Positions 1-7,242 of a DNA stretch of 16,579 nucleotides are shown here, in pieces. This stretch comes from an uncultured Prevotellaceae bacterium (GTDB lineage Bacteria; Bacteroidota; Bacteroidia; Bacteroidales; Muribaculaceae): positions 1 through 16,579 of the forward strand of contig CAJLWM010000045.1 of the NCBI GenBank assembly GCA_905210415.1, written 5' to 3'. Position 1 is the first letter of the stretch, and each line of letters starts with the position of its first letter. The notes under the pieces were generated by a model, which saw nothing but the letters and a program-made list of their open reading frames with translations, did not search any database and was not told the origin of the DNA. A program made the position numbers and the translations under genes.

Positions 1-46
1 CGTAAAGCTGCATATAAAATAAAGTGATGATGAAAATATGGGGCTG

Positions 47-80
47 TGTCGTAATGAAGTGACCCCAAAAAGTTGGACGG
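47..80 (-). repeat. Terminal inverted-repeat end of an IS3-family (IS150-like) element
   Basis: The stretch TGACCCCAAAAAGTTGGAC at 60-78 matches the end sequence usual for IS150-group IS3 elements, which commonly read TGACCCC followed by AAAAAGTTGGAC. It lies just beyond the stop codon of the decayed transposase frame at 89-91, where the right end of such an element belongs. No matching left end is visible in the window, so this is a remnant rather than a whole element. The outer boundary, somewhere around 47-60, cannot be fixed from one copy. Confidence 0.65.
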
Positions 81-88
81 GTTATTAA

Positions 89-237
89 CTATCCGATTTG
101 AGAAAGAGTTCGGTATTTCACCGGGCTCTTTCCTTTTCACCGGGATTTGATTCTTTTATTGTTATAGTAATCGATATATTCGTCCAAAGCCATCATGAAT
201 GCTTCGGAGGGCTCAAAATTCTCAGCGTACAGAAGTA
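89..237 (-). pseudogene. IS3-family transposase OrfB, C-terminal remnant with an internal stop
   Basis: On the minus strand this stretch translates to the C-terminus of an IS3-family DDE transposase (rve integrase domain). It reads EAFMMALDEYIDYYNNKRIK, then a stop, then KGKSPVKYRTLSQIG and the natural stop at 89-91. The YIDYYNNKRI...SPVKYR pattern is a hallmark of OrfB tails. A TGA at 137-139 interrupts the frame where the family normally has a leucine in an RLKG-like context, so one base change would explain it. The catalytic core and OrfA are missing and similarity fades upstream of about 237. What remains is a dead fossil of an insertion, oriented away from the sulfur-transfer gene downstream. 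Confidence 0.75.
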
Positions 238-507
238 CAGACAGCAATCGTCTGCCATTATCTTTACCAACTTGTCAAAGCCAGACATATAAGCAATCGC
301 TCTTTCTTTTAGGGTTATAGTTTCATCGAAGAGGTTTGTTAGCAACTTGTCTGTAACATCTTGTTTCTCTTTGGAAACTTCAATCAGCATACCCAAAGGA
401 TAGTATGTTTGTGAATCGAGAAGATGGATTATTGGGTTATTGAAAAGTTCTTGGGTTCTTGGGTTATTGTTCTCATACACGATTAAGCAGCCATGAACTT
501 TAACCAT
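193..507 (-). CDS. Small unrecognised ORF, possibly a truncated gene (104 aa)
   Basis: An open frame of 104 codons runs from an ATG at 505-507 to a TGA at 193-195. I do not recognise the product. Residues of roughly 30-90 look protein-like, with alternating charged and hydrophobic positions around IEVSKEKQDVTDKLL and KERAIAYMSGFDKLVKIMAD. The last ~15 residues run out of frame through the IS3 transposase tail, so the 3' end appears to have been replaced by the IS sequence. The N-terminal part crosses short direct repeats (AACCCAAGAACCCAAGAAC on the minus strand), so its start is uncertain. It may be the 3' fragment of an older gene or a chance frame. There is no signal peptide or membrane segment. 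Confidence 0.3.
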   Translation of the reverse strand: MVKVHGCLIVYENNNPRTQELFNNPIIHLLDSQTYYPLGMLIEVSKEKQDVTDKLLTNLFDETITLKERAIAYMSGFDKLVKIMADDCCLYFCTLRILSPPKHS

Positions 508-797
508 TCAACTACTCTTCCCCTTCGATAACCTCTCAACTATGAACTATGAACTCCTATACCACATCAACCATAAACATCATGTTTTGGTGCAAAAGGT
601 GGCTGGAATATTTGGATAAACCAATATAAATCAGTATTTTTGTACCTACAAATATATTCACTCCCTGAGACAGCAAATACCGGACACGCTTTGGAAGTGG
701 GAAAAACACGGAAAACAGACAGTCAGCACTCATGATGGAGGGCATCAGGCGGCTGAGTATAATCAAAATCACTAACCCTAAAAAAACAAACCAGCAC
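508..797. other. Intergenic region with short direct repeats and a leader
   Basis: No gene is supported here. Around 537-556 there are short tandem repeats (AACTATGAACTATGAACT). The rest holds the promoter described separately and a leader of about 150 nt before the start of the sulfur-transfer gene. I saw no obvious riboswitch fold in this leader. Confidence 0.5.
611..642 (+). promoter_or_regulatory. Bacteroidetes-type promoter of the sulfur-transfer gene
   Basis: TTTG at 611-614 (-33 element) and TATTTTTG at 635-642 (-7 element) are separated by exactly 20 nt. This matches the TTTG-N19-21-TAnnTTTG consensus known for the Bacteroidetes primary sigma factor. Transcription would start near 648 and leave a leader of about 150 nt before the ATG at 798. 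Confidence 0.65.
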
Positions 798-3251
798 ATG
801 AGAATCATCATCATTGGCGGCGTGGCCGGAGGCGCTACGGCAGCAGCACGCATAAGAAGACTGACAGAAGAGGCAGAGATTCTTCTGATAGAGAAAGGAA
901 AGTACATCTCTTACGCCAACTGCGGACTTCCGTACTACATAGGCGGCATCATAGAGGAACGTGGGAAACTCTTCGTCCAGACCCCAGAGGCATTCGGCAG
1001 GAGGTTCCACATAGACGTGAGGACAGAGAGCGAGGTGACAAAGATAGACACGACGAAGAAGACGGTGACGGTAAGCACAGCTGACGGACGGGATTATACA
1101 GAAACCTACGACAAACTGCTGCTCTCGCCCGGAGCCTCCCCCATCGTTCCCCCTCTTCCCGGCATCGACAGTGAGGGCATCTTCACGCTCCGCAACGTCA
1201 GCGACACGGACAGGATAAAGGCATTCCTGGACGGAGGAAAGGTACACAGGGCCGTCATCGTGGGAGGCGGCTTCATTGGACTGGAGATGGCAGAGAACCT
1301 GAAACATGCGGGACTGGACGTAGCTGTCGTGGAGATGGCTAACCAGGTCATGGGACCCATCGACTACTCCATGGCCGCACTCGTCCATGAGCATCTTCAG
1401 GAGAAGGGCGTGAAACTCTATCTGGAACAGGCCGTGGAGAGTTTCTCACGGGAGAACGGCTCGCTGACCGTTTATTTCAAGTCGGGCATCTCGCTGGAAA
1501 CGGACATGGTGCTGCTGAGCATAGGCGTAAGGGCAGAAACGCGGCTGGCACAGGAAGCCGGACTCCAACTGGGCGAGATGAAGGGGATATGGGTCAACGA
1601 ATACCTGCAGACCTCCGAGGAGGACGTTTATGCCGTGGGCGATGCCATCGAGTTCCCGCACCCCATCACCGGCAAGCCCTGGCTCAACTTCCTGGCCGGT
1701 CCGGCCAACCGCCAGGCACGCATCGTGGCCGACAACATAGTCATGGGAAACAGCGTGAGGTACGAGGGAGCCATAGGGACCGCCATTGCCAAGGTCTTTG
1801 ACCTCACCGTGGCCTCCACCGGACTGCCTGCCAAGCGGCTCAGGCAGATGGGCATACCCTACCTCTCCGCCACCATACACCAGGGTTCACATGCCGGCTA
1901 CTACCCCGGAAGCCTGCAGATGAGCCTGAAGGTCACCTTCTCGCCGGAAGACGGTCGCCTGTACGGAGCACAGATTGTGGGCTACGACGGAGTAGATACG
2001 CGCATTGACCAGTTGGCCCTGGCCATCAAGCAGGGAGCCACGGCAGAGCAGCTCACTCGCCTCGAACATGCCTATGCTCCACCATTCTCCTCGGCCAAGG
2101 ACCCCGTGGCCATTGCCGGTTACGTGGCAGGCAACATTCTTACAGGAAAAATGAAGCCCCTCTACTGGCGCGACATTCAGCATGCGGAGCGGGAGAATGC
2201 CATACTCATAGATGTACGTACGCCCGATGAGTTTGCCCTGGGCACCCTCCCTGGTGCAAGAAACATTCCCTTGGACGACCTACGGGAGAGGCTACAGGAG
2301 ATACCCCCCGCCCGCCCCCTGTGGCTGTTCTGCGGTGTGGGACTGAGGGGCTACCTGGCCTCCAACATACTGAAGGGACATGGGTTCGGGAACGTCTCCA
2401 ACCTTGTGGGTGGACTGAAGACCTATCAGGCAGCCATGACCCAGCCAGCCACTCCCAAGGGATTTGACCCCGCAGAAGCACCCGATGCCTGCCCCCATCC
2501 TGCCTGCTCATGCAACCACAACCACATCGTCAAGGTGGATGCGTGCGGCATTCAGTGTCCCGGGCCGATACTGAAGATGAAGCAGGCCATGGATTCGCTA
2601 AAGGCAGGTGAACGGCTGGAAGTAAGGGCCACCGATGCAGGCTTCCCTAGGGATGCCGAGGCATGGTGCCGCACCACGGGCAACCGCTTCCTGGGCAAAC
2701 GTTCCGAGGGTGGCAAATACATCGTGGAGATAGAGAAAGCCACCCCCTGTGCCTCTGAAGCCGTGAAGATATACGATGGAGCACAGGGAAAGACGCTCAT
2801 CCTCTTCAGTGACGACCTCGACAAGACGCTCGCCACCTTTGTCCTCGCCAACGGGGCAGCCGCCACGGGCAAGAAGGTGAGCATCTTCTTCACCTTCTGG
2901 GGACTGAATGCCATCAAGAAATCCTGCAAGCCGAAGGTTGAGAAAGACCTCTTCGGACGCATGTTCTCGTGGATGCTGCCCTCCGACAGTACGCAACTGG
3001 CTCTCTCGAAGATGAACATGCTGGGCATCGGAGCCAGGATGATGCGCTACCTGATGAAGAAGAAGGGAGTCGATTCCCTGGAATCTCTCCGGCAGCAGGC
3101 CATCGACAACGGGGTAGAGTTTATCGCCTGCCAGATGTCGATGGACGTGATGGGCGTCAAGCGCGAGGAACTGCTCGACAACGTCACCGTGGGAGGTGTG
3201 GCAAGCTATATGGAACGAGCCGAACAGGCCAATGTGAACCTTTTCATCTGA
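798..3251 (+). CDS. CoA-disulfide reductase-like flavoprotein fused to rhodanese, TusA and DsrE domains (817 aa)
   Basis: This protein is a cytoplasmic, four-part sulfur-transfer enzyme. Residues 1-450 form a FAD/NAD(P)H disulfide reductase of the CoADR/Npsr type: a GGVAGG dinucleotide motif at 7-12, the single redox cysteine C42 in NCGLPYYIGG, a second nucleotide motif VGGGFIGLE near 155, and YAVGD near 279. Residues about 460-550 are a rhodanese with C512 in FCGVGLRG. Residues about 578-648 are TusA-like with C587-P588. Residues about 664-817 are DsrE/DsrE2-like, with C778 in CQMSMDVMG. CoADR-rhodanese enzymes reduce CoA or polysulfide disulfides, so the chain probably passes persulfide between C42, C512, C587 and C778; that relay is inference. 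The ATG at 798 is preferred over an upstream in-frame ATG at 732 because MRIIIIGGVAGG is the family N-terminus. GC and AGG codon use are higher than in the neighbours. Confidence 0.9.
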   Translation: MRIIIIGGVAGGATAAARIRRLTEEAEILLIEKGKYISYANCGLPYYIGGIIEERGKLFVQTPEAFGRRFHIDVRTESEVTKIDTTKKTVTVSTADGRDYTETYDKLLLSPGASPIVPPLPGIDSEGIFTLRNVSDTDRIKAFLDGGKVHRAVIVGGGFIGLEMAENLKHAGLDVAVVEMANQVMGPIDYSMAALVHEHLQEKGVKLYLEQAVESFSRENGSLTVYFKSGISLETDMVLLSIGVRAETRLAQEAGLQLGEMKGIWVNEYLQTSEEDVYAVGDAIEFPHPITGKPWLNFLAGPANRQARIVADNIVMGNSVRYEGAIGTAIAKVFDLTVASTGLPAKRLRQMGIPYLSATIHQGSHAGYYPGSLQMSLKVTFSPEDGRLYGAQIVGYDGVDTRIDQLALAIKQGATAEQLTRLEHAYAPPFSSAKDPVAIAGYVAGNILTGKMKPLYWRDIQHAERENAILIDVRTPDEFALGTLPGARNIPLDDLRERLQEIPPARPLWLFCGVGLRGYLASNILKGHGFGNVSNLVGGLKTYQAAMTQPATPKGFDPAEAPDACPHPACSCNHNHIVKVDACGIQCPGPILKMKQAMDSLKAGERLEVRATDAGFPRDAEAWCRTTGNRFLGKRSEGGKYIVEIEKATPCASEAVKIYDGAQGKTLILFSDDLDKTLATFVLANGAAATGKKVSIFFTFWGLNAIKKSCKPKVEKDLFGRMFSWMLPSDSTQLALSKMNMLGIGARMMRYLMKKKGVDSLESLRQQAIDNGVEFIACQMSMDVMGVKREELLDNVTVGGVASYMERAEQANVNLFI

Positions 3252-3258
3252 AACATCT

Positions 3259-3360
3259 ATGAAACAACTCCTGCCCCTCATATGCCTCCTTCTTGCCACT
3301 TGCATGGAAAGCGTGGAGGGGCTCATGCTCTGTGCGTTTATGCAATTGTTCCTAGCATGA
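3259..3360 (+). pseudogene. Signal-peptide stub of a truncated exported protein (33 codons)
   Basis: An ATG seven bases after the stop of the sulfur-transfer gene opens a frame reading MKQLLPLICLLLATCME and ending at TGA 3358-3360. The first 15 residues are a convincing export signal: a lysine, a long leucine-rich core and LLATC, which resembles a lipobox. After about residue 16 the sequence no longer looks like a mature secreted protein. The tight spacing suggests it was the second gene of the same operon, now cut off. It could also be a genuine tiny membrane peptide, but truncation is more likely given the IS remnant on the other side of the segment. Confidence 0.45.
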
Positions 3361-3538
3361 GGAATAGGGCTGCGTAATTTCTTCAGAGTCTTCATAGTTG
3401 TATGTTTTTTTTAGGTTAATAATCAGATGTGCTGTCTGTATGTGTGGGCGGCGTTGTCTGCTGGTGTCGGCTCTGCATGATTTGGCCGTGTTGTTTTTTG
3501 CGTGTGTCATTTTTGTTTTGTTACGCAAAGTTAAGACA

Positions 3539-3583
3539 AAAAATTCCCCCGCCAATGGCTTTCCTATTGGCGGGGGAATTTTT
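3539..3583. terminator. Perfect bidirectional intrinsic terminator
   Basis: AAAAATTCCCCCGCCAAT (3539-3556) and ATTGGCGGGGGAATTTTT (3566-3583) are exact reverse complements: 18 bp with a 9-nt loop. A-runs and T-runs at the two ends provide a U-tract in both directions. It lies 11 nt past the stop of the convergent ComM gene and also closes the plus-strand sulfur-transfer transcript. Confidence 0.92.
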
Positions 3584-3593
3584 CCTATGATTG

Positions 3594-5153
3594 TTATTCT
3601 CCCCAGTTACTTCGGTCAAGGCTGCGGTAGCCTATTGCCTCCATGATGTGGTGCTGCTGCACGCGGGGGCTGCCGTCGAGGTCGGCAATGGTGCGGGCCA
3701 CTTTCAATATTCTGTCATACGCTCTTGCGCTCATTCCTGTGCGGGTCATGGCGTCGCGCAGCTTCTCAAGTCCGGCTGCATCGGGCTCGGCAAACTCGTG
3801 AATGAGTGCCGATGTCATCTGCGCGTTGCAGTGTACGCCCTTGAAGTCTTTGTAACGGGCGGTCTGTATGTCGCGTGCCTTGATGACGCGCTCACGGATA
3901 GCGGCACTCGGCTCGCCGGGCTGCGCTTTCGAGATGTCCTTGAACGGCACGGGCGTTATCTCGCACTGGATGTCTATTCGGTCGAGCAGCGGTCCGCTGA
4001 TTTTGCTCATATATCGCTGCACTTGCCCTGGGGTGCAGGTGCATTGGCGTGTGGGGTGTCCGAAATATCCGCATGGACATGGGTTCATACTTGCCACCAT
4101 CATAAACGAGGCAGGGTATTCCACGCTGTATTTTGCACGGGAAATGCTTATCACACGGTCTTCAAGCGGCTGTCGCATCACTTCGAGCACCGAGCGATTG
4201 AATTCGGGCAACTCGTCGAGAAACAGCACGCCGTTGTGTGCCAGACTTATCTCGCCGGGGGTAGGGTTTGTGCCACCGCCAACCAGTGCCACAGGCGATA
4301 TGGTGTGGTGAGGCGAGCGGAATGGGCGCACGGTGAGCAGTGTGGAGCCACGTTTTAGTTTTCCTGCCACAGAGTGTATCTTAGTGGTTTCGAGGGCCTC
4401 GCGCAGTGTGAGTGGTGGCAAAATTGTTGGCAGACGTTTGGCGAGCATCGTTTTGCCGGCGCCAGGGCTGCCCATGAGCAGAATGTTGTGTCCGCCTGCG
4501 CATGCCACCTCGAAGGCGCGCTTCACGTTCTCTTGTCCGCGCACTTCGCTCATATCGAAAGGGTATTGGCACGAAGCATTGAAGAATAGTTCTCGAGTGT
4601 TTACCACGGTGGGTTGCAGCGGTGCTTTACCGAGGAAGAAATCCACCACTTGCTGCAGATTGTCCACGCCGAGCACCTCTATATCGTTCACCACGGCAGC
4701 CTCGGTGGCATTGGCGTTGGGCACTATAAATCCTTTATAGCCCAGTTTGCGAGCCAGAATGGCCATTGGCAGCACGCCTTTCACAGGCAGCACAGTGCCG
4801 TCGAGCGATAGTTCGCCCATAATCATGTATTTCGACAGTTGGTCGGCTGGGATTTTCTCATACGCCGAGAGTATGCCTATGGCTATAGGCAGGTCGTAGG
4901 CCGTACCTTCCTTTTTCACGTCGGCAGGCGACATGTTTATCACCACCTCGGTGTAGGGGAAGTCGATGCCACAGCATTTGATGGCCGATTTCACACGCTC
5001 TCCGCTTTCCCTCACGGCTGCATCTGGTAGCCCCACGATAAGGATGCCCAGACCTTGGGAAAACGTGGTTTCGATGGTCACTAATATGGCGTCTACGCCA
5101 ATAAGTGCAGCACTGTAGGTTTTCGACAGAGTGCAATGTGTGATTAGATCCAT
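3594..5153 (-). CDS. ComM/YifB family AAA+ ATPase (magnesium-chelatase-like), 519 aa
   Basis: This belongs to the YifB/ComM family. The characterised ComM proteins are hexameric helicases that extend branch migration when transforming DNA is integrated; in many bacteria the role is untested. Residues about 20-170 are the Lon-protease-like ChlI domain. Walker A is GSPGAGKT at 228-235 and Walker B is LFLDE at 310-314. The family's cysteine cluster NPCPCGYFGHPTRQCTC lies near 357-373, followed by LLDRIDIQ near 389 and a C-terminal Mg-chelatase helical domain. The ATG at 5151-5153 gives the usual length and the family start MDLITHC...; the 78 extra in-frame upstream residues read through the intergenic spacer and do not look like protein. 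The upstream gene on the same strand is the secreted nuclease, 71 bp away, with no consensus promoter seen between them, so co-transcription is likely. Confidence 0.93.
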   Translation of the reverse strand: MDLITHCTLSKTYSAALIGVDAILVTIETTFSQGLGILIVGLPDAAVRESGERVKSAIKCCGIDFPYTEVVINMSPADVKKEGTAYDLPIAIGILSAYEKIPADQLSKYMIMGELSLDGTVLPVKGVLPMAILARKLGYKGFIVPNANATEAAVVNDIEVLGVDNLQQVVDFFLGKAPLQPTVVNTRELFFNASCQYPFDMSEVRGQENVKRAFEVACAGGHNILLMGSPGAGKTMLAKRLPTILPPLTLREALETTKIHSVAGKLKRGSTLLTVRPFRSPHHTISPVALVGGGTNPTPGEISLAHNGVLFLDELPEFNRSVLEVMRQPLEDRVISISRAKYSVEYPASFMMVASMNPCPCGYFGHPTRQCTCTPGQVQRYMSKISGPLLDRIDIQCEITPVPFKDISKAQPGEPSAAIRERVIKARDIQTARYKDFKGVHCNAQMTSALIHEFAEPDAAGLEKLRDAMTRTGMSARAYDRILKVARTIADLDGSPRVQQHHIMEAIGYRSLDRSNWGE

Positions 5154-5224
5154 AATGCCGGTATTTAGATGTGTGTGGTGAGATAATAGATAGTGGAGTG
5201 AGAGGAGATGGCAACTATCGGTTG

Positions 5225-6937
5225 TTATCTTACCACAGCCTTGATAGGTGTGACGTTTTGATCGGTAGTGATGAGGTATGCACCCATTGGCAATTCCACA
5301 AAGTCGCCGTTGTCGATGCTTGGCACCACGGCTACAATCTGGCCCTGCATGTTGCATACGCGCATGTTGGTGTGAGTCTGGCTGCAACGGATCAATATGC
5401 CGCCTTGGTAAGCAGTGATGTCGAGCGGACTGTTCACTTCCACGCCGTCGAGGGCTGTAGGGGTGAGGGTGATGGTGTTAGACCAGTCGCTGGTATAACC
5501 CAAGCGGAACGCTTGCACGCGGTAGGTGTGAGTATATCCCACCTTCTCGTTCTTGATATAAGTAGAGCCGCACACGGCATCTTCCTCGATGTCGTCTTCC
5601 GACACGGTGATAGTCTCTTCGCTGATGAGGGTGTTGTTGTTATACACGCTGTGGTGCACATAGTATCCGTCAACCTTTTCGCTGCACAATTCCCAGTTGG
5701 CGGTGAATCCGTTGTCGCTCACGTCGGTGGCATCGAGGGCCATTACAGTCGACATATTAGGCACCTCGCGGCACACTGCGGTTATTTGCACGCCCACGCC
5801 AGTGCCAGGCATACCGCCATCGTAGAATAGCAATCGGGCACTGTGTTCGCCCACAGCGGTAGGGCGATAGGTCACCTTCAGCGTGTAGCCATTGGCTGCT
5901 GTGTTCTTAGAAATGCCGCTTACGGTGAGTTTGTCAAATTGGTCGGCGTTTGTGCCGTAGAGCTTCATGCGCAAAGTGTTGGTGAGGTTTTTGGCTTTGA
6001 TCACCACGTCTTGTGTTACTGATTTGCCCAATGCTATTTCGCCGAAGTCAATCACGCTGCCCGGAGCAGGATAGATGAGTTCTGGGTCGCCGTCTGGTTC
6101 TGGGTCACCGCCGCCATTGTCGCCGTTATACACTTGACCCATCTTCTTGCCCCAGATATATTCTTCAAGGCCTGGGTTGTCAATAAATGGGTTGCGGTTG
6201 TTTTGGATTTTAAATACCGCTTCGTTGCGGTCGATTTCCTTTTGGCTCACAGGGTCTTGGCGCGACCATTCGAGCAACATCTCATAGGCCCACTTCGAGA
6301 GGGTGAGGTCGCTGCTGTTTGAGAGCATAAAGGTGTATTTCCAATTGTAGTCTTGGTAGCATGTAGCCATATAGAAGTATGTTCTTGCGAAGTCGCCCTT
6401 GTATTCGTCGGCTGGCTCAAACACGCTCTTGCAACCGCCGCCCATACCGCTCTGTGGTGTACCCACCTTGCAGACGCCATTATTAAACGACGCGTTGATC
6501 ACCACGCCAAGCGGAAGGTTGCTCTTAGCGGTGTTGGCTTTCGACTCCGATGGATAGAGGTGGTTGATGTCGGTATAAGCCTCGTTTTGAGAACCGCCCC
6601 ACCAGCTTGTGGGGAAAGTGTGCTCGCGGTTAAGGCCCGAGGTGCCGTTAGGATAGAAGAATGTGCGGTTGTTGTAGTTGTCGGAATACATATCCCACAC
6701 AAGTCGTTTGCCGTTCACCTTTTCTGGATATACGTCGGTAGATTGGAAGTGGTTCCACAGACTGCCGTAGGTCACCACGTTGTGAGGACGTATCACGTCG
6801 TGGATGGCGTTCTTCAGCGAGATGCCCGACTTGCCCTTCAGCGAATTGTAATATCCGTTTGGCACACCTGCCAACATTGCGGCAACTGCAAAAAGCACCA
6901 TTGTCACCGCCGTAACAGAGCGAAAATATTTGTTCAT
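5225..6937 (-). CDS. Secreted endonuclease I with HYDIN-like, FN3 and type IX sorting domains (570 aa)
   Basis: This is an exported DNA/RNA-cutting enzyme of the endonuclease I family (EndA/Vvn, beta-beta-alpha-metal fold). A signal peptide covers residues 1-23 (FAVAAMLA then GVPNG). The nuclease domain spans about 27-265, with the catalytic motif NREHTFPTSW at 103-112 (H106 as general base) and DINHLYPSESKANTAKSN at 123-140, carrying the conserved His and Asn ligands. An acidic glycine-rich linker at 270-286 leads to a beta-sandwich resembling ASPM-SPD2-HYDIN domains (about 289-391), a fibronectin type III domain (about 395-492) and a C-terminal module (about 500-570: CNMQGQIV...VELPMGAYLI...KAVVR). 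That module matches type A sorting signals of the type IX system, which sends proteins through the outer membrane. It probably degrades extracellular DNA. The gene precedes comM on the same strand. Confidence 0.9.
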   Translation of the reverse strand: MNKYFRSVTAVTMVLFAVAAMLAGVPNGYYNSLKGKSGISLKNAIHDVIRPHNVVTYGSLWNHFQSTDVYPEKVNGKRLVWDMYSDNYNNRTFFYPNGTSGLNREHTFPTSWWGGSQNEAYTDINHLYPSESKANTAKSNLPLGVVINASFNNGVCKVGTPQSGMGGGCKSVFEPADEYKGDFARTYFYMATCYQDYNWKYTFMLSNSSDLTLSKWAYEMLLEWSRQDPVSQKEIDRNEAVFKIQNNRNPFIDNPGLEEYIWGKKMGQVYNGDNGGGDPEPDGDPELIYPAPGSVIDFGEIALGKSVTQDVVIKAKNLTNTLRMKLYGTNADQFDKLTVSGISKNTAANGYTLKVTYRPTAVGEHSARLLFYDGGMPGTGVGVQITAVCREVPNMSTVMALDATDVSDNGFTANWELCSEKVDGYYVHHSVYNNNTLISEETITVSEDDIEEDAVCGSTYIKNEKVGYTHTYRVQAFRLGYTSDWSNTITLTPTALDGVEVNSPLDITAYQGGILIRCSQTHTNMRVCNMQGQIVAVVPSIDNGDFVELPMGAYLITTDQNVTPIKAVVR

Positions 6938-7242
6938 AGTAGTTTAGTAGTTTCTATTTTTATATTTATGTAGTTTATCGATTCGTTTAGTTTCGTGTGG
7001 CGGATTGTTCTCCGGGTCGGTAAAAAATAACTGGCAATGCAATCAGTTAGGCATAAAATACTCGCCGACAAAGATTGAAATCCGATGCCCAACATAGGTT
7101 CGGGCAACATCTAAAATACAAAAATAGTAAAAACTATTCAAACTCCCCCTCCCAGCCCCACAATTTCATCAAATTTTCACCTTCTCCCGCGAAAATCAAT
7201 CATCCCAATTCGGGCATTTACTTCCTAATGACCGATTTGTGA
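6938..7242. other. Intergenic region upstream of the secreted nuclease
   Basis: No gene is supported. The region should hold the nuclease promoter on the minus strand. One -7-like site lies at 7119-7126 (TATTTTTG on the minus strand), but the nearest TTTG is only 12 nt away, so it is not a clean promoter. A small inverted repeat AATAGT-AAAA-ACTATT lies at 7123-7138 and overlaps it. A compact member of the intergenic repeat family sits at 7204-7238 just after the lipoprotein gene. Confidence 0.5.
7204..7238 (-). repeat. Compact copy of the intergenic repeat, terminator-like hairpin
   Basis: CCCAATTCGGGCATT (7204-7218) and TAATGACCGATTTG (7225-7238) are two copies of the repeat family's end sequence facing each other. 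They can fold into an imperfect hairpin of about 13 bp. It begins five bases past the stop codon of the lipoprotein gene, so it may act in transcript termination or mRNA 3'-end protection. No strong U-tract follows. Confidence 0.55.

Noticed and set aside
732..797. An upstream ATG of the flavoprotein adding 22 residues.
   Set aside because: The family N-terminus MRIIIIGGVAGG begins at 798; the extra residues have no counterpart in the fold.
3526..3556. A minus-strand promoter-like pair (TAACTTTG with ATTG 19 nt upstream) inside the terminator region.
   Set aside because: It would fire into the 3' end of the sulfur-transfer gene with no gene to serve, and its -33 part lies within the terminator stem. 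It may be a relic.
5154..5387. A 78-residue N-terminal extension of the ComM frame.
   Set aside because: It reads through the intergenic spacer and into the nuclease gene, is full of His and Cys, and the family starts at MDLITHC-like sequence (5153).
7119..7142. TATTTTTG on the minus strand as the nuclease promoter.
   Set aside because: The nearest TTTG is 12 nt away rather than 19-21, and the leader would be about 180 nt.
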